A DNA stretch of 64,000 nucleotides from Ponticaulis sp. (GCA_002692725.1 NZLU01000025.1:124001-188000); one strand, 5' to 3'. Counted from the stretch's first letter, positions 7,324 through 16,655 are shown. Notes: a model not told the origin generated them from the letters alone. Translations and numbers: made by a program.

Positions 7324-9228
7324 TTACTCAGCTGGTTTGAGCGCGATGATGGCATTGCCAGTGTTCTGACCGAAGCGGGCATAGCCTGAGCCGGTGACAA
7401 TCATGCCCTTGGCCAATGCCAGGGCGTGGCTGTCAATCGAGCCGCCCTGAACCGGAAGACCGTTGATGGAGGTCAGCGGCACTGTGGTGTCGATCTCGTT
7501 CAGAACTTCGCCGGTGTCGATATCAAACACGAAGAGCTTACCATCGAGCGTGCCGGCGATCACGGTCTCCCCGACGATAAGTGGCGTGGCTGAAAAGCCG
7601 AACAGGCCCTCACAACGTGTCAGTCGCTCGCCGCGACCATTCTCGCAATCCGGTTTTGCGATATGGCTCCAGAGCGGCGTGCCGTCTGTGACACGGAAGG
7701 CAAATACGCCGGGCATGGCGATATCTTCATTGCCGCGGATCGGATCATTGATCGTTGTGATGACGGTTTCGCCGTCTGTGGCGATGCCCCAGTGATTGCC
7801 ACCCAGCGCTGTGCCTTTGCCGACGCGTTGCGCCCATTCGAGGGTACCGTCTTCAGCATCGAGCGCCCAGAGGTGACCGGATTTCTGACCTGCCAACACA
7901 AGATCCATCTCATTGCCGTCAATGTCGGTTGAGACGAGCACAGCTGCGCCGCCAAAGTCGAAATCGCGGCCGATATTGTACTCATCCCAATGCCATGGGC
8001 AGTTCGGGCCGGAATTTTCATCATCCACGCGGCAATGTGCGTTCCAGGCATCGCCGACCATGGCCTGGAACAGCCAGGCTGGCTCGCCGGTGTCGAGATC
8101 AAGCGCAATGATGGCGTCAGACGTGTTGGTTGCCGGTTGGGAGGTGTTCTCGCCGGTTGTGACGATCACGCGGTTGCGCTTCGCATCAACGGTTGGCTGT
8201 GCCCAGATCGGCGCACCGGAGGGGCCTTGCTGCGGCTGGCCAAGGTCGTTGACCAGACCGTTTGGCTCGGATTCCTTCATGGTGTGGTATTCCCACACAT
8301 GACTGCCATCCGCTGCGTTCAGCACGACGACCGCACCATGACCTGTGCAGCAGCTTTCGACATTCGGGAAAACGCCGGAGGCAGAGATCGGCACGATGAC
8401 CTTGTCTTCGTGCAAGATGACGCCAGGACGGATATCGCCGCCATCACCGCGCAAAGGCTGGCCATCTTCTTTCCAGATCAGTTCACCGGTTTTAGCGTCC
8501 ACGACATGGATCATGCGTTCGCCTTCGACGAAGAGAATCGCCATCTGGCCATTGCCGATATCGCCATACGTCAGCGGAGACCGCGTCGCCCCGCCGAAGC
8601 GATAAGTCCATTTCACACAGCCGGTATCCTTGTTCAGAGCTGAGAGGTTGCCCCCACCCCCATAAAAGAGCGTGTCGCCGACATTTGCAGTCGCGACACT
8701 CATCTGTGTGCCGTCGGGCTCACCAATCACCCAGTCGATTTCAAGTTTGGCGAGATCTTCTTTGGAGAGGCCAGCTTGCTCTTCTGAGACATAGCGCCAT
8801 GCTTCGGTATTCACGCCGAATGTGGTCCAGGTTTCTTCGCCCAAAAGGTCGACCTCGCGTTCATCTGCCGGGCACATAAAGGCATCGGTCCAGGCAGAGG
8901 CATCGATGGCTTCAGCCTGTCCAGAGACAAGATAGTCGATCAGATCGGTCTTTTGCTGAGCCGAAAGTGCGGCGGCCATTGGCGCCATCACACCCGATGG
9001 GCCGAGCGCTGTTTCAATCTGAGCGCGGGGTAGTTCGACCATCTGACTGAAGGGGATAGCGCGCGGATCGGTCGGATTTTCATGGCAGACGGCGCAAAAC
9101 CTCTCATAGCTCGCCCGACCGGGAAGCGTATCATCCGGCTGGTTGGTTTCATCCTGCGCGAAGGCCGGAAGTGCAGTGGCACCGAGCCCCAGCATGAAGG
9201 CCGTCATGGCAAATTGAAGTCGTTTCAC
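7324..9228 (-). CDS. Periplasmic cytochrome-c/PQQ quinoprotein dehydrogenase (polyvinyl-alcohol-dehydrogenase-like)
   Basis: A 634-residue exported protein: Sec signal ending near PAFAQ, then a small cytochrome c domain with CAVCH at 45-49, then an eight-bladed PQQ propeller with repeats such as LDLDTGEPAWLF, LDAEDGTLEWAQ and FDIDTGEVLNEI. Vicinal cysteines at 293-294 (ESCCTGHGAVV) resemble the disulfide pair that stacks on PQQ in quinoprotein alcohol dehydrogenases. Heme domain first, then propeller, is the order seen in polyvinyl alcohol dehydrogenase. It should oxidise an alcohol or polyol and pass electrons to its own heme. No PQQ synthesis genes are in the window. Confidence 0.83.
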   Translation of the reverse strand: MKRLQFAMTAFMLGLGATALPAFAQDETNQPDDTLPGRASYERFCAVCHENPTDPRAIPFSQMVELPRAQIETALGPSGVMAPMAAALSAQQKTDLIDYLVSGQAEAIDASAWTDAFMCPADEREVDLLGEETWTTFGVNTEAWRYVSEEQAGLSKEDLAKLEIDWVIGEPDGTQMSVATANVGDTLFYGGGGNLSALNKDTGCVKWTYRFGGATRSPLTYGDIGNGQMAILFVEGERMIHVVDAKTGELIWKEDGQPLRGDGGDIRPGVILHEDKVIVPISASGVFPNVESCCTGHGAVVVLNAADGSHVWEYHTMKESEPNGLVNDLGQPQQGPSGAPIWAQPTVDAKRNRVIVTTGENTSQPATNTSDAIIALDLDTGEPAWLFQAMVGDAWNAHCRVDDENSGPNCPWHWDEYNIGRDFDFGGAAVLVSTDIDGNEMDLVLAGQKSGHLWALDAEDGTLEWAQRVGKGTALGGNHWGIATDGETVITTINDPIRGNEDIAMPGVFAFRVTDGTPLWSHIAKPDCENGRGERLTRCEGLFGFSATPLIVGETVIAGTLDGKLFVFDIDTGEVLNEIDTTVPLTSINGLPVQGGSIDSHALALAKGMIVTGSGYARFGQNTGNAIIALKPAE

Positions 9229-9473
9229 GTGCGTGTTCTCCCCGAACCTTTGTTTGTGCCTGATGTCTCAGGTTTGCTTGCTATACACGCTATACCGCCT
9301 GTTCGGCCTGAAAAGCCATGGCGCTGTTATTTGGGACCGAAACCTGTTCACTTTTGCGAGACACCCGGCGGCGGCCGACCCTTAGTCGGCGACTGTTCCA
9401 AAGTGTCGCATTCTTATCCCTGATAACCCTAACAATATAAGGGGTATAGAATGTTCCACGAACACAGAGGGAA

Positions 9474-9853
9474 TGAATATGCAACTGAAACAAGTGGTTC
9501 TCCGGCTGGCTAGAAATCCCGGATACCCAGATGGCGATCACGATCAGGGATATGTGATTGTGGCGCCTTTGAACGCAGACGCAAAGCTGGACGTTGACGC
9601 CTGGCGAGAGGTGAAATCGCATTGCACTGTGCGCCGGTTCAATGGCGAGAAAGATATTTCAGACGGTCTGCTAACCCATCGGGGGTCGCACTGGTATTTC
9701 CATTATGATGAGGAAGATGAAGGGCCGGATGAGCCGCTCTATCGTCTGGCAGAGCACCAATTATTGCATGGGTCTTACGTGACCATTGCCCATGGCGATG
9801 ATGCCGAGCCGCTGACCTATCAGGTGGATGACATTCGTAATAAAGAGATCTGA
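9474..9853 (+). CDS. Conserved hypothetical protein, 126 aa
   Basis: A soluble acidic protein starting MNMQLKQVVLRLARNPGYPDG. Internal landmarks are a GYVIVAPLNADAKLD segment, RRFNGEKDISDGLL and a tyrosine/glutamate-rich WYFHYDEEDEGPDEPLYRL. It has no signal peptide or membrane helix. An AGAGGGAAT sequence precedes the start, and a strong bidirectional terminator follows ten bases after the stop, so it is a single-gene unit. It looks like a small alphaproteobacterial family of unknown function; I do not recognise an enzymatic motif. Confidence 0.65.
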
Positions 9854-9861
9854 CAAAAAAA

Positions 9862-9882
9862 AGCCCGCCGGGTTGGCGGGCT
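9862..9882. terminator. Bidirectional Rho-independent terminator
   Basis: AGCCCGCC, loop GGGTT, GGCGGGCT: a perfect eight-pair GC stem preceded by eight A and followed by five T. It serves the plus-strand gene ending at 9853 and the minus-strand small gene ending at 9899. Confidence 0.9.
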
Positions 9883-9898
9883 TTTTCGGATCTGGTCG

Positions 9899-10057
9899 TT
9901 AGTAATTTGCTGGCGGGTCTGAGGCCGGGAAGGATTCATCGCCTTCCTCGTCAACCTTGTCCCACTCTTTGCTTTCATCGCGGAGCTTATCCTTATCAGC
10001 AGGGTCCAGCTCGTGATTTCCAAGCGTTTTATCTGTCTGCTCTTTGACGTTTTCCAT
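9899..10057 (-). CDS. Small acidic protein with SFPASDPP tail, 52 aa
   Basis: A 52-residue frame with AGGAG eight bases before its ATG, closed by TAA next to a shared terminator. The product is highly charged (MENVKEQTDKTLGN..., then DKDKLRDESKEWDKVDEEGDE) and ends ESFPASDPPANY. Endings of the ESFPASDPP type recur in small uncharacterised proteins of many alphaproteobacteria, which supports a real gene. It is probably disordered and cytoplasmic. A longer frame on the same strand covers this place but lacks a comparable ribosome-binding site. Confidence 0.7.
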   Translation of the reverse strand: MENVKEQTDKTLGNHELDPADKDKLRDESKEWDKVDEEGDESFPASDPPANY

Positions 10058-10301
10058 CGCAGGGCTCCTTTCAATTCTATGTCAGACAAACGCATCTGGG
10101 CGCCAAGAGTTGCAAACAAGGGCAAGATAATTTGCCGTCATTGGTCATGACCGACTGCGCGCCAATAGCCCATGTGAGCTGAATGATGGCTCAGTGCGCA
10201 TCGATGCGAGACACTTATTCGGCTGACGCAGTGAAAATCGCCCTTGACGCTTCGGGCAGACCGCTTATGCCGGACCCCGATTGTCTCTTTCCGGTCTCAT
10301 A

Positions 10302-12590
10302 ATGTCTCAGCTCCTACTCGAAATCTTTTCCGAAGAAATTCCGGCCCGTATGCAGGCCAAGGCAGAGGCTGATCTTGGCTCTGCTCTGATCAAAGCTTTC
10401 GATGATGCTGGACTGGGTTATGGCGGAGTGGAAACGCTATCTGGCCCCCGGCGTCTGGCTGTCATTGTTTCGGATGTGGCATCGAAATCAAAGGATGTGC
10501 GCGAAGAACGAAAAGGCCCGAAAGTCGGTGCGCCGGAAAAAGCCGTCGAAGGCTTTATGCGCGGCGCCGGGCTGACCAGCATTGATCAGGCTGAAATCCG
10601 CTCCGATGAGAAGAAGGGCGATTTTTACGTTGCCGTCATCGAAACGCCGGGCCGGTCTGCTGAGGACATCATCGCCGACGCGGTGCCTGCAATCATTAAA
10701 GGGTTTCACTGGCCGAAAAGCATGCGCTGGGGCGAGGGCGATCTGCGCTGGGTTCGGCCATTGCAGCGCGTGACCTGCGTGCTTGGCGGAAAAGTGGTTC
10801 CGTTTGAGCTGGAAGGTCTGAAATCAGGCAATGAAGTCGAAGGTCATCGCATTCATGGCCGCGGACCGTTTGAAATCAATGATGCGCGCGATTATCGCGC
10901 CGCGCTTGAAGATGTCGGCCATGTCATGCTGTCCCGCGATGAGCGGCGCGACAAAATCGAGATGGACGCGAAAAAGGTCTGCGCCGATGCCGGTCTTGAG
11001 CTCGTTGAGGATAAGGGCCTACTCGAAGAGGTAACAGGTCTGGCCGAATGGCCGGTTGTAATCCTCGGCGAGATGGACCCGGCTTTCCTTGATCTGCCGG
11101 AAGAAGTGATTCAGCTCTCCATGCGGGTTCACCAGAAATATTTCGCCGTGCGCGACCCGAAAACGGGCGGCCTCGCGCCGAATTTCGTGGTGGTCGCAAA
11201 CCTTCAGGCCCAGGATGGCGGCAAGAAAATCGCAGAAGGGAATTCGCGGGTTCTGTCGGCGCGCCTGAATGATGGCCGGTTCTTCTGGGATAATGATCTG
11301 GCCACGCCGCTGGAAGAGATGGGTGAGAAGCTTTCGACCATCGACTTCAAGAAAGAGCTGGGCACGATTGCCGATAAGGTAGAGCGCGTGGCCGCTCTGG
11401 CGCGTGAACTTGCGCCGAAGGTCGGGGCTGATCCGGATCTGGCGGAACGCGCGGCGCGGCTTTCCAAGTCAGACCTCGTGTCTGAAATGGTTTATGAATT
11501 CCCTGAGCTGCAGGGCGTGATGGGCCGGTACTACGCGCTGAAGCAGGGCGGAATAGATATCGCTCCTTCCCGCGAAGGCGGGAATCTGGCCCCGTCGAAC
11601 GAGATCCCTGCCTCCGCAGGGACGAGCGAAATACTTTCTGGATTGTCGGAAGGTGAAGTTCGCCAAATCGCTGACGCCATTCGCGACCATTATAAGCCGC
11701 AAGGCCCGTCAGACGCGGTGCCGACCGAACCGGTTTCCATTGCTATTGCGCTCGCCGACAAGCTCGACACGCTGGTGGGCTTTTGGGCGATCAATGAGCT
11801 ACCCACTGGGTCCAAGGATCCATTTGCTCTCAGGCGCGCGGCACTCGGTGTCGTTAGGTTGGTATTAGAAAACCAGGTTCGTCTGAACATCATGGATTTG
11901 AACGATTGGGCCGGTCAGTTGTATGCGCCTGCATTCTTCCACGACGAAGGGCAGGGTCTGCTTTGGACTTCAGCGATGAGTTTCAATCGCATGGAGGCCA
12001 ATACTGAAGATGGGGCAGCGTTTTGGACCGAGGTAGAGCTCAAAGAGTCATTCTGGAAACCAAAGCTCGAACTACTCCTCTCCTTCTTCGCGGACCGTCT
12101 GAAGCAATATCTGCGCGATCAGGGCAAACGCCATGATCTGATTGATGCGGTTTTCGCGCTTGGCGAAGATGACCTCGTGGCAATCACCAAGCGAGTGGAT
12201 GCGCTGTCAGACTTCCTCTCAAGCGAGGATGGCGCAAATCTGCTGGCCGGATTCAAGCGGGCCGTGAACATTTTGAAGGCAGAAGAGAAAAAACACGACA
12301 CCGAATATGGGGGTGAAGTGGACGAAACTCTGCTGACTGACGTTGCAGAAAAGGCCTTGTACTCCGCCCTCAACAAAGGCGAAAATGAGGCTAATGATGC
12401 GCTGCAGCAAGAAAATTTCGAAGCTGCGATGACGGCAATGAGCAAATTGAGAGCGCCTATTGACGCGTTTTTTGAAGATGTCATCGTCAATGCTGATGAT
12501 GTTGCAGTGCGTCAAAACAGATTGTATTTGCTATCTACTATAAGGTCTGTGCTCGGTCGGGTAGCAGACTTCACCAGGATTGAAGGTTAG
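10302..12590 (+). CDS. glyS: Glycyl-tRNA synthetase beta subunit with in-frame repeat insertion
   Basis: The 762-residue beta chain that binds tRNA-Gly and works with GlyQ. ATG at 10302 gives the canonical N-terminus MSQLLLEIFSEEIPARMQ; a TTG 21 bases upstream merely extends the frame. Family blocks are intact, including RWVRPLQ, the MSMRVHQKYFAV-like segment, and PTGSKDPFALRRAALGVVR. Between GRYYALKQG (about residue 415) and RQIADAIRDHYKPQGP (about 454) lies an extra stretch of about 36 residues, encoded by two palindromic repeats facing each other. The rest of the gene reads through, so the enzyme is presumably active with a surface loop there. It is followed 12 bases later by ppdK. Confidence 0.96.
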   Translation: MSQLLLEIFSEEIPARMQAKAEADLGSALIKAFDDAGLGYGGVETLSGPRRLAVIVSDVASKSKDVREERKGPKVGAPEKAVEGFMRGAGLTSIDQAEIRSDEKKGDFYVAVIETPGRSAEDIIADAVPAIIKGFHWPKSMRWGEGDLRWVRPLQRVTCVLGGKVVPFELEGLKSGNEVEGHRIHGRGPFEINDARDYRAALEDVGHVMLSRDERRDKIEMDAKKVCADAGLELVEDKGLLEEVTGLAEWPVVILGEMDPAFLDLPEEVIQLSMRVHQKYFAVRDPKTGGLAPNFVVVANLQAQDGGKKIAEGNSRVLSARLNDGRFFWDNDLATPLEEMGEKLSTIDFKKELGTIADKVERVAALARELAPKVGADPDLAERAARLSKSDLVSEMVYEFPELQGVMGRYYALKQGGIDIAPSREGGNLAPSNEIPASAGTSEILSGLSEGEVRQIADAIRDHYKPQGPSDAVPTEPVSIAIALADKLDTLVGFWAINELPTGSKDPFALRRAALGVVRLVLENQVRLNIMDLNDWAGQLYAPAFFHDEGQGLLWTSAMSFNRMEANTEDGAAFWTEVELKESFWKPKLELLLSFFADRLKQYLRDQGKRHDLIDAVFALGEDDLVAITKRVDALSDFLSSEDGANLLAGFKRAVNILKAEEKKHDTEYGGEVDETLLTDVAEKALYSALNKGENEANDALQQENFEAAMTAMSKLRAPIDAFFEDVIVNADDVAVRQNRLYLLSTIRSVLGRVADFTRIEG
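11551..11660. repeat. REP/RPE-like inverted repeat pair inside glyS
   Basis: Two hairpin units face each other. Unit 1 (11567-11584) is TTCCCGC-GAAG-GCGGGAA; unit 2 (11605-11622) is TCCCTGC-CTCC-GCAGGGA. Each has a perfect seven-pair stem and a four-base loop. The reverse complement of unit 1 with its flanks aligns with unit 2 with its flanks (both run AGA, stem, then GAGCGA), so they are diverged inverted copies of one element. They resemble the short palindromic elements scattered in alphaproteobacterial genomes, some of which insert inside genes in Rickettsia. No other copy was found by eye here. Confidence 0.8.
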
Positions 12591-12602
12591 GGGACAAGTG
12601 TA

Positions 12603-15296
12603 ATGAGTATGCCTGCAGGTGACATGACGGACGTTCGCTGGGTTTACGCTTTTGGCGGTGGGACCGCAGACGGCGAAGCCAGTATGAAAAATCTGTTGGG
12701 CGGCAAAGGCGCCAACCTCGCTGAAATGGCGAAGCTCGGCCTGCCTGTGCCTCCGGGCTTCACGATTACGACAGAGGTCTGCACTGAGTATTACAAGCTC
12801 GGCGAAAAATATCCCGACACGCTGAACGGTCAGGTCGAAACGGCACTTGCAGAACTCGAAGCCAAGGCCGGGAAGAAATTTGGCGATGCGGCGAACCCGC
12901 TTCTGGTGTCTGTTCGCTCGGGCGCGCGGGCATCCATGCCGGGTATGATGGACACTGTCCTCAATCTCGGTCTCAACGATACGACGACCGAAGGCCTCGC
13001 GGCACTCTCAGGTGATCGTCGGTTTGCTTATGACAGTTATCGCCGTTTCATTCAGATGTATTCGAATGTGGTGCTCGATCTGCCGCACCATGAGTTCGAA
13101 CATATTCTGGATATGTATAAAGAGACGAACGACTTTACCGAAGATACCCAGCTTGAAGCTGATGACTGGATTGAGGTCATCAAACGCTACAAGGAAGCGG
13201 TTACCAGGCTTAGCTCGAACCCATTCCCGGATGATCCGAAAGACCAGCTTTGGGGGGCGATTACCGCCGTATTCGGGTCGTGGATGAATGACCGCGCGAT
13301 TCTCTATCGTAAGCTCAATGATATTCCGCAGGCCTGGGGCACGGCGGTGAACGTTCAGTCCATGGTGTTCGGCAATATGGGCGACACGTCGGCCACCGGT
13401 GTTGCCTTTACGCGCGACCCGTCGACCGGCGAGAACATGTTCTATGGCGAGTTCCTGATCAACGCGCAGGGCGAGGACGTCGTGGCCGGCATCCGTACAC
13501 CAGCACCGATCTCGAAAGCGCGGGCCGAGAAAATCGGGTCCGACCTGAAATCGCTCGAAGAAGAAATGCCGCCGGTTTACCAGCAGCTAATTGATGTCGC
13601 CGCAAAGCTTGAGAGCCATTACCGCGACATGCAGGACATTGAGTTCACTGTCGAAGGCAACACGCTTTACATGCTGCAGACCCGTAGCGGGAAGCGGACT
13701 GCCGGCGCCGCGCTGAAAATTGCCGTGGATATGGCCAGCGAGGGTTTGATCTCGGAAGAGGAAGCAGTTCTGCGCCTCGAACCCGGTCAGCTCGACCAGC
13801 TTCTGCACCCGACCATCTCACCAGACGCCAAGCGTGATATGCTGGTGCAGGGCCTTCCGGCGTCGCCGGGTGCGGCTGTCGGTAAAGTGGTGTTCAGCTC
13901 CGATGAGGCGGCTGACATGGCGGCGGCTGGAGAGAAAGTCATTCTGGTCCGTCGTGAAACCAGCCCGGAAGACATTCACGGAATGCACGCGGCGGAAGCC
14001 ATCGTTACTGCGCTCGGCGGTATGACAAGCCACGCTGCTGTTGTGGCGCGCGGCATGGGGCGTCCATGTGTCTGCGGCGCGGGCGAGATGAAGATCGACG
14101 AAGCCAACGGCGTCTTCCGCATTTATGGTCGTGAGATCAAAAAAGGCGAAGTGATCACCGTTGATGGCGCTGCGGGACAAGTCCTCTACGGCGAAGTCGA
14201 TATGATCAAACCGGATCTCTCTGGCGATTTCGGCAAGCTGATGGAATGGGCGGACAAGGTTCGCACACTCAAGGTTCGCACGAATGCTGAGACGCCTGCT
14301 GACGTTGAAACGGCAAAATCTTTCGGTGCAGAGGGCATTGGCCTTTGCCGGACGGAGCACATGTTCTTTGACGCAGACCGTATTCCGGTTGTGCGTGCGA
14401 TGATTCTGGCGTCTGACACTGAGGGCCGGAAACAGGCGCTCGAAAAGCTGCTGCCATTCCAGCGTGACGACTTCGCCGAGATCTTCCGCATCATGGAAGA
14501 TCGCCCTTGTACGATCCGTTTCCTTGATCCGCCGCTGCACGAATTCCTGCCGCACACGGAAGAGGACATCGCAGAAGTTGCCAAGACCACCGGACTTGAT
14601 GCGGCTGAGCTGAAAGCACGCGCGCTTGAGCTTTCGGAATCAAACCCAATGCTCGGACACCGGGGTTGCCGTCTCGGGATTACCTATCCGGAAATCTATG
14701 AGATGCAGGCGACAGCCGTGTTTGAGGCGGCTCTGAAGGTCTATAAGGAAACAGGCTATAAGCCCGTTCCCGAGATCATGATCCCGCTGGTCGGCACCAA
14801 GAAAGAGCTGCAAATTCTGAAAGAGCGCGTTGATGCGATGGCGGAGAAAGCCTTCGCTGCGGCCGGCGAGACGCTGGAATATCTGGTCGGCACCATGATC
14901 GAACTTCCGCGTGCCGCTCTGCGGGCGGCTGATATTGCTGAAGAAGCCGAGTTCTTTTCATTCGGCACGAACGATCTGACGCAGACTGCGCTGGGCATCA
15001 GCCGGGATGATGCGGGACGGTTCCTCAAGCAATACGAGGACAAGAACATTTATGAGAAAGACCCGTTCGTTACGATCGATCAGGATGGCGTTGGCGAACT
15101 AGTGAAAATCGGTGTTGAACGTGGCAAGTCCACCCGCCCGGACATCAAACTCGGCATTTGCGGTGAGCATGGTGGCGATCCGGCCTCTGTCTATTTCTGC
15201 CATGATGCTGGACTGAACTATGTGTCCTGCTCGCCATATCGGGTGCCGATTGCGCGACTCGCGGCCGCTCATGCGGTGCTGAGAAGCGCCGAATAA
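12603..15296 (+). CDS. ppdK: Pyruvate, phosphate dikinase
   Basis: An 897-residue enzyme interconverting pyruvate + ATP + phosphate with PEP + AMP + PPi. The order is an N-terminal nucleotide-binding domain (LLGGKGANLAEMAKLGLPVPPGF), a phospho-histidine swivel domain with GGMTSHAAVVARGMGRPC (catalytic His near residue 477), and a C-terminal PEP/pyruvate TIM barrel ending with GICGEHGGDPASV, which holds the catalytic cysteine. The length fits bacterial PPDK. It starts 12 bases after glyS and is probably co-transcribed. It gives a reversible route between pyruvate and PEP for gluconeogenesis. Confidence 0.97.
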   Translation: MSMPAGDMTDVRWVYAFGGGTADGEASMKNLLGGKGANLAEMAKLGLPVPPGFTITTEVCTEYYKLGEKYPDTLNGQVETALAELEAKAGKKFGDAANPLLVSVRSGARASMPGMMDTVLNLGLNDTTTEGLAALSGDRRFAYDSYRRFIQMYSNVVLDLPHHEFEHILDMYKETNDFTEDTQLEADDWIEVIKRYKEAVTRLSSNPFPDDPKDQLWGAITAVFGSWMNDRAILYRKLNDIPQAWGTAVNVQSMVFGNMGDTSATGVAFTRDPSTGENMFYGEFLINAQGEDVVAGIRTPAPISKARAEKIGSDLKSLEEEMPPVYQQLIDVAAKLESHYRDMQDIEFTVEGNTLYMLQTRSGKRTAGAALKIAVDMASEGLISEEEAVLRLEPGQLDQLLHPTISPDAKRDMLVQGLPASPGAAVGKVVFSSDEAADMAAAGEKVILVRRETSPEDIHGMHAAEAIVTALGGMTSHAAVVARGMGRPCVCGAGEMKIDEANGVFRIYGREIKKGEVITVDGAAGQVLYGEVDMIKPDLSGDFGKLMEWADKVRTLKVRTNAETPADVETAKSFGAEGIGLCRTEHMFFDADRIPVVRAMILASDTEGRKQALEKLLPFQRDDFAEIFRIMEDRPCTIRFLDPPLHEFLPHTEEDIAEVAKTTGLDAAELKARALELSESNPMLGHRGCRLGITYPEIYEMQATAVFEAALKVYKETGYKPVPEIMIPLVGTKKELQILKERVDAMAEKAFAAAGETLEYLVGTMIELPRAALRAADIAEEAEFFSFGTNDLTQTALGISRDDAGRFLKQYEDKNIYEKDPFVTIDQDGVGELVKIGVERGKSTRPDIKLGICGEHGGDPASVYFCHDAGLNYVSCSPYRVPIARLAAAHAVLRSAE

Positions 15297-15709
15297 GCTC
15301 AAATCTTGGGGAAAATCGTCACGGTGACAGAAATGTCATGTGACGTTTTGTCCCCCGTTTGGACAGATCGGTTAACTTCGGCATTAAGAAATCGGGCGGG
15401 GTTTGCCGCCCCGGAATGGGCCGTTACCTAACTGATTCATCGAAAATTTTGGGGAAAACCCCGGAAATGTTTTCCGGCTGATCGGAAAATAATTCCCGGT
15501 ATTCAGACTCGGTTCAGACGAATTTTGGCACTCAGCAAGCTCAAGCGAACAGTGAGGGACTGGCTGTAAAGGCTTGCCAACACGTAAAAAATCGTTATCT
15601 ACGCCGTTCTTCGCAGAAATGCTGGCATCTTTATTGTATGATTAGCATGCCGACCCGGTAAAAAAGAACACAGCCGGGGTGGTGATAAAAAGCTGGGGTC
15701 CAAGGAACG
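15297..15709. other. 413-bp intergenic region between ppdK and the SleB-type gene
   Basis: No gene was recognised. It starts with a terminator-like hairpin (separate entry). Further in are a GGGCGG/CCGCCC hairpin near 15395-15413 and a CCGGAAA/TTTTCCGG hairpin near 15462-15478. The last 150 bases are A/T-richer and probably hold the promoter of the next gene, whose AAGGA ribosome site is just before 15710. No tRNA-like structure or small frame with a good ribosome-binding site was seen. Confidence 0.5.
15317..15345 (+). terminator. Terminator of the glyS-ppdK unit
   Basis: CGTCAC-GG-TGACA, loop GAAA, TGTCA-T-GTGACG makes an eleven-pair stem with a small internal bulge, followed by TTTTG. It begins 20 bases after the ppdK stop. 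Confidence 0.6.
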
Positions 15710-16591
15710 ATGTTAACCTCTCTTAAGACTTCTTCCCCTAGGGGATTACGTCAGCGGTCGGTTTGGAACCGCGTGACGTCCTGGTGGTCGACTATGTCTG
15801 AATCAGAGCAACACAAAGTCGTTGCACGCGGCGCGGCTATCACAGCCTGCGTTGTTACGGCTGCTGTAGCCTTGCCTACGCTTGCTGGTCGTGTGGAAAC
15901 GGAATCAGTCCGTGCTGAGTTCCGTAAAGAAGCAGAATTTCTTGCAGAGCGTATTGAAGCGCGCGCACCCGTCGAAAGCGCTACTGAGGCTGCTGTCTTT
16001 GATACCCCATGGATGCGCTCGGTTGAGTATGCGCTGAAGCGCTCTCCGGATTCGGTCCAGGATAAGTTCGGCCAGCGCTATCGCGATCTTGCTGCGCTCG
16101 AAACCTATGCCAGCTTCCAGCCTGCGCATCTCGATCTTGCTGAGCGCAATGCGAAAGAGCACGACTGTCTTTCGACCGCCATCTATTATGAGGCGCGTAG
16201 TGAAGCTGTTGTCGGTCAGGTTGCCGTTGCAGAAGTGGTTCTGAACCGCGTGAAGGATTATCGCTATCCTGACACCATCTGTAAGGTGGTTTTCCAGGGC
16301 TCTGAGCGCACAACCGGTTGCCAGTTCAGCTTTACCTGTGACGGTCAGATGGATCGTTTCCCGGCGCGTGGTCGTCTGTGGCAGCGCGCTCAGACGGTTG
16401 CTGCGCACGTGATGATGCAAATGAACAAGCCGCTCACCGGAACCGCAACGCATTATCACACCGATTATGTCGATCCGGTCTGGAACAAGCATCTGATCCA
16501 CACTCGCACGATCGGAACGCACATTTTCTATCGCTTCCCGCAAGGACGGGAATGGGCTGAAATCCGCAAGCGGACAGAAGCAGCGACCTAG
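15710..16591 (+). CDS. SleB-type cell wall hydrolase (Hydrolase_2 family), membrane-anchored
   Basis: A 293-residue protein with a basic N-terminus, one hydrophobic helix at about 40-60 (AAITACVVTAAVALPTLAG) and a periplasmic domain of the SleB family: LSTAIYYEARSE with the likely catalytic glutamate at 161, then GQVAVAEVVLNRV, CQFSFTCDG and a THYHTDYVDPVW segment. Family members cut glycan strands as muramidases or transglycosylases. In a non-sporulating alphaproteobacterium this is a wall-remodelling enzyme, not a germination enzyme. It stands alone between a long upstream gap and a terminator. Confidence 0.88.
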   Translation: MLTSLKTSSPRGLRQRSVWNRVTSWWSTMSESEQHKVVARGAAITACVVTAAVALPTLAGRVETESVRAEFRKEAEFLAERIEARAPVESATEAAVFDTPWMRSVEYALKRSPDSVQDKFGQRYRDLAALETYASFQPAHLDLAERNAKEHDCLSTAIYYEARSEAVVGQVAVAEVVLNRVKDYRYPDTICKVVFQGSERTTGCQFSFTCDGQMDRFPARGRLWQRAQTVAAHVMMQMNKPLTGTATHYHTDYVDPVWNKHLIHTRTIGTHIFYRFPQGREWAEIRKRTEAAT

Positions 16592-16612
16592 TCGTTACGT
16601 TTTATGAGTTTG

Positions 16613-16638
16613 AAAAGGGCATCTTCGGATGCCCTTTT
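16613..16638 (+). terminator. Rho-independent terminator after the SleB-type gene
   Basis: AAAAGGGCATC, loop TTCG, GATGCCCTTTT followed by more T: a very stable UUCG-tetraloop hairpin about 20 bases after the stop. Confidence 0.9.
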
Positions 16639-16655
16639 TTATTGTGTGAAGCGGG

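Noticed and set aside
13818..14555. 245-codon minus-strand frame inside ppdK
   Set aside because: It is antisense to conserved catalytic domains of ppdK and lacks any motif or ribosome site.
15372..15388. TTAA-N8-TTAA, resembling a CtrA-binding site
   Set aside because: The usual spacing is seven bases and the flanks do not match, so it is not called.
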